Assembly (NCBI GenBank): GCA_963757605.1
Contig: CAVWSF010000003.1
Location: forward strand, 310,001 to 374,000
DNA: 64,000 nucleotides
DNA from: JAICJC01 sp963757605
GTDB lineage: Bacteria > Actinomycetota > Thermoleophilia > Gaiellales > JAICJC01
Direction: 5' to 3'
The notes below the pieces were generated by a model. That model did not search any database. It was not told where the DNA came from and was given only the letters and a program-made list of their open reading frames with translations. Each line of letters starts with the position of its first letter. Position 1 is the first letter of the stretch. Of this stretch, positions 60,100 through 64,000 are shown one piece after another. The translations under genes and the position numbers were made by a program.

Positions 60100-61044
60100 A
60101 TGCCGCTTCCGCTCTCGCCCCCGGTCATGCCGCAGCTCGCGCGGCCGGGGGCGGAGCTACCGGACGGCGAGGGCTGGCTCTACGAGCCGAAGTGGGACGG
60201 CTTCCGGGCGATCGTGTTCGTCGACGGCGACGAGTTCCACGTCCAGTCGCGGAACGGCAAGCCGCTCGGCCGCTACTTCCCCGAGCTGCGCTTCCCCGAG
60301 GGCCGCTACGTGCTGGACGGCGAGCTCGTCATCCGCACGCCCGCCGGCGGCGAGGACTTCGAGGCGCTCCAGGAGCGCATTCACCCGGCCGCCTCGCGGG
60401 TCGCCATGCTGGCCGAGAAGACGCCGGCCACCTACGTCGCCTTCGACATCCTCGCCCTCGACGACGAGTCGCTGCTCGAGCGACCGTTCGCCGAGCGGCG
60501 CCGGATCCTCGAGGAGCACGTGACCGACCCGGTCGAGCTGACGCCGACGACCGACTCCCCGGATGGCGCGACGAAGTGGCTGCACGGCGCCGAGGGGGTC
60601 ATCGCGAAGCAGATCGACGCGCCGTATCTCCCCGGCGAGCGCAAGGGCATGGTCAAGGTGCGGCGCACGCGCACGATCGACTGCGTCGTCATCGGCTGGC
60701 GGCCCGGCAAGGCGGAGGGCACGGTCGGCTCGCTCATCCTGGCGCTCTACGACGGCGACAACCTGTGGCCGGTCGGTCACACATCGGGCTTCACGGCGGC
60801 GAGGGCGCGCGAGCTGGTCGAGGTCGTGACGCCGTACGAGACCGGTGAGAGCGGCGCCAACGAGCCCAACCGCTGGAGCGCAGGCAAGGAGGATCGCGAG
60901 TGGCGTGGCCTTCGCCCGGAGCTCGTCGTCGAGGTGACGTTCGACCACGTGAGCGGCCGCCGCATCCGCCACGGCACCCGGCTCGTCCGCTTCCGCGACG
61001 ACAAGCCGCCGAAGGACTGCCTGATGGAGCAGCTCGACTCCTAG
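60100..61044 (+). CDS. ATP-dependent DNA ligase (LigC/LigD ligase-domain type)
   Basis: 314 aa single-domain ligase. Motif I YEPKWDGFRA has the adenylated Lys at residue 31. VLDGELVIRT is motif III, TYVAFDILALDD IIIa, and EGVIAKQIDAPY IV; KVRRTRTIDCVVIGWR is V. An OB domain closes it with RPELVVEVTFDHVSGRRIRHG. No Ku, polymerase or nuclease domain is attached or adjacent. Works in repair, probably an accessory to the NAD-dependent ligase. Confidence 0.92.
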   Translation: MPLPLSPPVMPQLARPGAELPDGEGWLYEPKWDGFRAIVFVDGDEFHVQSRNGKPLGRYFPELRFPEGRYVLDGELVIRTPAGGEDFEALQERIHPAASRVAMLAEKTPATYVAFDILALDDESLLERPFAERRRILEEHVTDPVELTPTTDSPDGATKWLHGAEGVIAKQIDAPYLPGERKGMVKVRRTRTIDCVVIGWRPGKAEGTVGSLILALYDGDNLWPVGHTSGFTAARARELVEVVTPYETGESGANEPNRWSAGKEDREWRGLRPELVVEVTFDHVSGRRIRHGTRLVRFRDDKPPKDCLMEQLDS

Positions 61045-61077
61045 CTGAAAATTGGGGTCAGACCCCAATTTTTCAGC
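61044..61077. repeat. REP-like palindrome, copy 9
   Basis: GCTGAAAATT-GGGGTC-A-GACCCC-AATTTTTCAGC directly at the ligase stop. Confidence 0.8.
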
Positions 61078-61106
61078 GCACATTGGGTCTGCCCCGTTGT
61101 TGCGCG
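61076..61106. repeat. REP-like palindrome, copy 10 (degenerate, GCAAC type)
   Basis: GCGCACATTGGGTCTGCCCC-GTTGTTGCGCGC. It lacks one core base and has the GTTGC-type flanks of copy 1, so copies 9 and 10 repeat the paired layout of copies 1 and 2 in reverse order. Confidence 0.6.
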
Positions 61107-61107
61107 C

Positions 61108-61113
61108 TAAGCT
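61108..61113 (+). promoter_or_regulatory. Possible -10 box of the riboswitch and transporter operon
   Basis: TAAGCT about 10 bases before the start of the TPP aptamer. Any -35 would fall in the degenerate REP copy 10. Confidence 0.4.
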
Positions 61114-61120
61114 GCGGAGA

Positions 61121-61210
61121 GCGTTTGCCGGGGAGCCCCGCAGGGGCTGAGAGGGTGCCGCAGAGGCGCCGACCCGCGAACCTGATCTGGGTAATGCCAG
61201 CGAAGGGATG
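61121..61210 (+). promoter_or_regulatory. TPP riboswitch (THI element)
   Basis: The conserved TPP aptamer is clear: GGGGAGCC, GGCTGAGAGGG (61145-61155), GACCC, and GAACCTGATCTGGGTAATGC (61178-61197) followed by CAGCGAAGGGA. The last part, GAAGGG, is also the ribosome binding site for the GTG at 61217. Ligand binding would therefore block translation of the transporter. Confidence 0.93.
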
Positions 61211-61216
61211 CACGCA

Positions 61217-61921
61217 GTGAGCGAGATCGTCGTCGCGGGTGCGACCAAGGCCTACGGGGACGTCGCCGTCCTGGGCGGCGTGTCGCTCCAGGTCCCTGCC
61301 GGAGGCACGCTCGGCCTCGTCGGGCGAAGCGGATGCGGGAAGTCGACGCTGCTTCGCCTGATCGCCGGCCTCGAGGCGCCCGACCGGGGCCGGATCGCCG
61401 TCGCCGGCGCCGACGACGAGGCCGGTCGGCTCGAGCGGTGCGCGCTCATGCCCCAGGCCGACCTCCTCATGCCGTGGCGCGACGCCCTGGGGAACGCCTC
61501 CGTCCCGCTCGAGAACGCCGGCGTCGGCCGGCGCGAGGCCCGCGCGCGGGCGGCGGAGCTCTTCGCCGAGCTCGGCCTCGCCGGGTTCGAAGCGGCCCGG
61601 TCGTGGGAGCTCTCCGGCGGCATGCGCCAGCGGGTCGCCTTCGCGCGGACGCTCCTGGCCGAGAAGCCGGTGCTGCTCCTCGACGAGCCGTTCGGCGCCC
61701 TCGACGCCATCACCCGGACGGAGATGCAGGAGTGGCTGGCGAGTGCGCTCGCGGCCCTCCCGCGGACCGCCGTCCTCGTGACGCACGACATCGACGAGGC
61801 GCTGCGCCTCTGCGACCGGGTCGTCGTCCTCACCGCCCGGCCCGGCCGCGTGGCCTGCGAGCTGGACGGCGCCGGCCCGGCCGAGCCTGCCCGCGAGCAA
61901 GCGGTGGAGGCGCTGCAGTGA
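61217..61921 (+). CDS. ABC transporter ATPase for a thiamine precursor (ThiZ-like)
   Basis: 234 aa. Walker A LVGRSGCGKSTLLR, Q-loop ALMPQADLLMPWRD, signature LSGGMRQRVAFA, Walker B PVLLLDEPFGALD and the switch His in LVTHDIDEAL. Controlled by the TPP riboswitch just upstream. GTG at 61217 is preferred over ATG at 61208 because GAAGGG then stands 9-10 bases away. Confidence 0.93.
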   Translation: MSEIVVAGATKAYGDVAVLGGVSLQVPAGGTLGLVGRSGCGKSTLLRLIAGLEAPDRGRIAVAGADDEAGRLERCALMPQADLLMPWRDALGNASVPLENAGVGRREARARAAELFAELGLAGFEAARSWELSGGMRQRVAFARTLLAEKPVLLLDEPFGALDAITRTEMQEWLASALAALPRTAVLVTHDIDEALRLCDRVVVLTARPGRVACELDGAGPAEPAREQAVEALQ

Positions 61922-62667
61922 CCCGCCCCCGCATCGGCTGGGCGGTTGCGCTGCTCGCGATCCTGGCCGCCTGGCAGGCCTGGGTGCGGCTGCGCGACGT
62001 GCCCGACTACCTGCTCCCCGCCCCGACGGACATCCTGGCAGCGCTCCGCGACGATCGCGGCCGGCTGGCGTCCGACGCCGCCCAGACGGCCTGGGAGATG
62101 CTCGCCGGCTTCGCCGCCGCGCTCGCGTTCGGGCTCGCATCCGCAGCGGCGCTGCACTTCTCGGCGACGCTGCGGCGGGCCGTCTATCCGCTCCTCGTGG
62201 CGTCGCAGAGCGTGCCCGTCGTGGCGATCGCGCCGGTGCTCGTCATCTACCTGGGGTTCGGGCTGGCGCCGAAGGTCGCGATCGTCGCGCTGGTCTGCTT
62301 CTTCCCCGTGACCGTGAACGCGCTCGACGGCCTGCGCTCGGTCGACCCGGAGTACCTGCGCGTCATGCGCACGCTGCGCGGCTCGCGGCTCTCGACGTTC
62401 CGCCGCGTCGAGCTGCCGTGGGCGCTCCCGCGGGCGTTCTCGGGCGCCCGCGTCGCCGCGTCCTACGCCGCGGTCGCCGCGCTCTTCGCGGAGTACGCCG
62501 GCGGCTCCGCGGGGCTGGGAGAGACGATGCAGACGGCGACGGCCCAGCTCGACGCGCCGCTCGTCGGCGCAGCCGTGGTCGTGCTGGCGGCCCTCGCCCT
62601 GGCGCTCTTCGCGGCCGTGTCGCTGGTCGAGCGGCTCACCATCCCCTGGGCGCGGAGGGCGGCGTGA
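61918..62667 (+). CDS. ABC transporter permease (ThiX-like)
   Basis: 249 aa BPD-type permease with about six helices. The EAA-like loop is in YLRVMRTLRGSRLSTFRRVELPWALP. FGLAPKVAIVALVCFFPVTVNALDG is typical of the nitrate/sulfonate/taurine/HMP permease group. GTG start overlaps the ATPase stop as GTGA. Confidence 0.92.
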   Translation: MTRPRIGWAVALLAILAAWQAWVRLRDVPDYLLPAPTDILAALRDDRGRLASDAAQTAWEMLAGFAAALAFGLASAAALHFSATLRRAVYPLLVASQSVPVVAIAPVLVIYLGFGLAPKVAIVALVCFFPVTVNALDGLRSVDPEYLRVMRTLRGSRLSTFRRVELPWALPRAFSGARVAASYAAVAALFAEYAGGSAGLGETMQTATAQLDAPLVGAAVVVLAALALALFAAVSLVERLTIPWARRAA

Positions 62668-63629
62668 GAGCCCGCGCGCTCGTCGTGCTCGTGGCGCTGG
62701 CCGCAGCGGGGTGCGGCGGCGGCTCGTCCTCGTCGGGCACGTCCGCGCCCGAGCACGTGAACCTGGTGCTCGACTGGGTGCCGAACCCCGACCACGTCGG
62801 CATCTACTCGGCGATCGATCGCGGCGCGTTCGCCCGCCGCGGGCTCACGGTCGAGCCGCACCCGCCGTCCGGCGTCTCCGACCCGATCACGCTCGTGGCC
62901 GCCGGCCGGGCCGACGTCGGCGTGTCGTACGAGCCGGAGCTCTTCTTCGCCCAGGAGCACCACGCACCGGTCGCCGCGGTCGCCACAGTCGTACCGACCG
63001 CGCTCGCGTCGATCATCGCCTCCGGCTCGAGCGGCATCCGCACGCCCGCCGACCTGCGCGGGAAGACCATCGGCGTCGACGGCACCCAGAGCACCGCCGC
63101 GTTCGTCTCCCGGGTGCTCGCGAGCGCCGGCCTCGGGCCGGACGACGTCCACCTGGTCGACGTCAAGTTCGCCCAGGTGCAGGCGCTCTTGAACGACAAG
63201 GTTGACGCGGTCGCAGGCGTCTTCCAGAACATCGAGGGCGTGCTCTTCGCGATGCGCGGCCTGCACCCGGTGGTGTTTCCCTACGACCGTTACGGCGTCC
63301 CGGCCTACGACGAGCTCGTCGTCGTCGCCAACGCCGACCGGCTGCACGACGACGCGGCCTACCGGGCGATGCTGCGCCGGTTCGTAGCCGGCCTCGCCGC
63401 GGGGACGGACTGGGCCAAGGCGCACCCGAGCGCCGCCGTCGCCGTCATGCGCCGGCACTCGGCGGATAACTACAAGGACGTCCTGGCACGCAGCGTGCCG
63501 GCCACCCTGCGCCTGCTCGGCACCCGGCCGCCGCCCGAGGCGGCCTGGGCCCGGTTCGGCGACTGGATGTACCGATCTGGTCTGCTCGACGCGAAGCCGG
63601 ACGCAGCGGCCCTCATCGCCCAGCCGTAG
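62664..63629 (+). CDS. Substrate-binding lipoprotein, NMT1/THI5-like (ThiY-like)
   Basis: 321 aa. Lipobox LAAAGCGG. VNLVLDWVPNPDHVGIYSAIDRGAF is the THI5/NMT1 signature for pyrimidine precursors of thiamine (HMP or formylaminopyrimidine). DLRGKTIGVDGTQS and PYDRYGVPAYDELVVVA follow. GTG start overlaps the permease stop. With the riboswitch the assignment to thiamine-precursor uptake is strong; the exact pyrimidine is not known. Confidence 0.92.
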   Translation: MRARALVVLVALAAAGCGGGSSSSGTSAPEHVNLVLDWVPNPDHVGIYSAIDRGAFARRGLTVEPHPPSGVSDPITLVAAGRADVGVSYEPELFFAQEHHAPVAAVATVVPTALASIIASGSSGIRTPADLRGKTIGVDGTQSTAAFVSRVLASAGLGPDDVHLVDVKFAQVQALLNDKVDAVAGVFQNIEGVLFAMRGLHPVVFPYDRYGVPAYDELVVVANADRLHDDAAYRAMLRRFVAGLAAGTDWAKAHPSAAVAVMRRHSADNYKDVLARSVPATLRLLGTRPPPEAAWARFGDWMYRSGLLDAKPDAAALIAQP

Positions 63630-63635
63630 GCCATC

Positions 63636-63641
63636 TAGACT
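63636..63641 (+). promoter_or_regulatory. -10 box of the YqgE/AlgH gene (leaderless type)
   Basis: TAGACT 6 bases before the ATG at 63648. Confidence 0.55.
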
Positions 63642-63647
63642 GCTTCC

Positions 63648-64000
63648 ATGGAGTCCCTCAAGGGCCAGCTCCTGATCGCGGCTCCGCTGCTCGTCGACCC
63701 GAACTTCCACCGCACGGTCGTCCTGATCATGGAGCACACGGACGAGGGGGCACTGGGCGTCGTCCTGAACCGCCCGACGGAGCTCGCGGTGGGCGACGCG
63801 GTGCCCGACCTGGCCGATCTGGCCGACGGCGACCCGATCTTCGCCGGCGGCCCCGTCCAGCCGCAGGCCGTGATCGCGCTCGCCGAGCACACGGGCCCGG
63901 TGGGAGAGGAGGCGGTGGTCGGCCCGATCGCGCCGATCCAGGTCTCGGACGAGATCGACGAGCTCGAAGGCCACGTGGCCCGCGTGCGGGTCTTCGCCGG
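63648..64000 (+). CDS. YqgE/AlgH family protein (runs off right edge)
   Basis: First 117 residues. LKGQLLIAAPLLVDPNFHRTVVLIMEH and GALGVVLNRPTE are the family hallmark, as is FAGGPVQPQAVIALAEH. The family has unknown function; AlgH was linked to alginate regulation in Pseudomonas. The last part of the gene lies outside the window. Confidence 0.93.
   Translation, partial: MESLKGQLLIAAPLLVDPNFHRTVVLIMEHTDEGALGVVLNRPTELAVGDAVPDLADLADGDPIFAGGPVQPQAVIALAEHTGPVGEEAVVGPIAPIQVSDEIDELEGHVARVRVFA

Noticed and set aside
60100..61044. NHEJ system around the ATP-dependent ligase
   Set aside because: No Ku, primase-polymerase or 3'-phosphoesterase gene or domain is nearby.

Overview
The window is G+C-rich bacterial chromosome from an actinobacterium-like organism, probably of the Thermoleophilia type. 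Support: CarD, DisA and RadA beside ispDF; a DUF2469 protein; a GAF-GAF-GGDEF pair; TTG and GTG starts; gene chains joined by ATGA, GTGA or TTGA overlaps. This placement is inferred from gene content only. No rRNA, tRNA, CRISPR array, prophage or transposase was seen.

Layout. 1-4.4 kb: start of a copper amine oxidase, mutY, then the minus-strand chain carD, PIN-TRAM protein, ispD, ispF, HAD phosphatase (to 4.98 kb). 5-7.6 kb: disA and radA (c-di-AMP synthesis and recombination). 7.6-15.4 kb: cupredoxin lipoprotein, beta-helix protein, clpC, AIM24, DUF2891 and a proline-iminopeptidase-like hydrolase. 15.4-21.3 kb: lysS operon, a decayed histidine kinase, greA, dusB. 21.3-26.4 kb: several reading frames broken by single-base indels. 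26.4-32.5 kb: coaX and the folate genes folK, folB and folP, with methyltransferases and an orphan response regulator. 32.5-34.7 kb: a gene-poor stretch with repeats and a frameshifted secreted protein. 34.7-39.6 kb: ftsH, hpt, tilS and two upstream genes. 39.6-49.5 kb: methyltransferase, nucleoside phosphorylase, lipid kinase, thioesterase, two diguanylate cyclases, acyl-CoA dehydrogenase. 49.5-52 kb: clpS, ctaG, nitrilase-family amidase. 52-59.3 kb: hydantoinase A/B, a C45-type hydrolase, amidase, FAD oxidase, Grx4 and BolA. 59.4-64 kb: YugP-type protease, ATP-dependent ligase, a TPP riboswitch with a three-gene ABC transporter, and the start of YqgE/AlgH.

Three themes cross the window. First, nineteen start codons have a TAnnnT box 6-9 bases upstream and usually no ribosome binding site, which points to widespread leaderless transcription. 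Second, a palindromic repeat centred on GGGGTC(A/T)GACCCC occurs about ten times, mostly at gene ends, and in places is read as protein. Third, single-base indels cluster at 22.8-25.4 kb and near 31.8 and 33.5 kb. They look more like consensus errors than gene decay, because small corrections restore several genes at once.

Functionally this is mostly housekeeping: isoprenoid (MEP) enzymes, folate, CoA, translation and tRNA modification, AAA+ proteolysis and nucleotide salvage. Two accessory modules stand out: an amide or hydantoin catabolic island and a thiamine-precursor uptake system.
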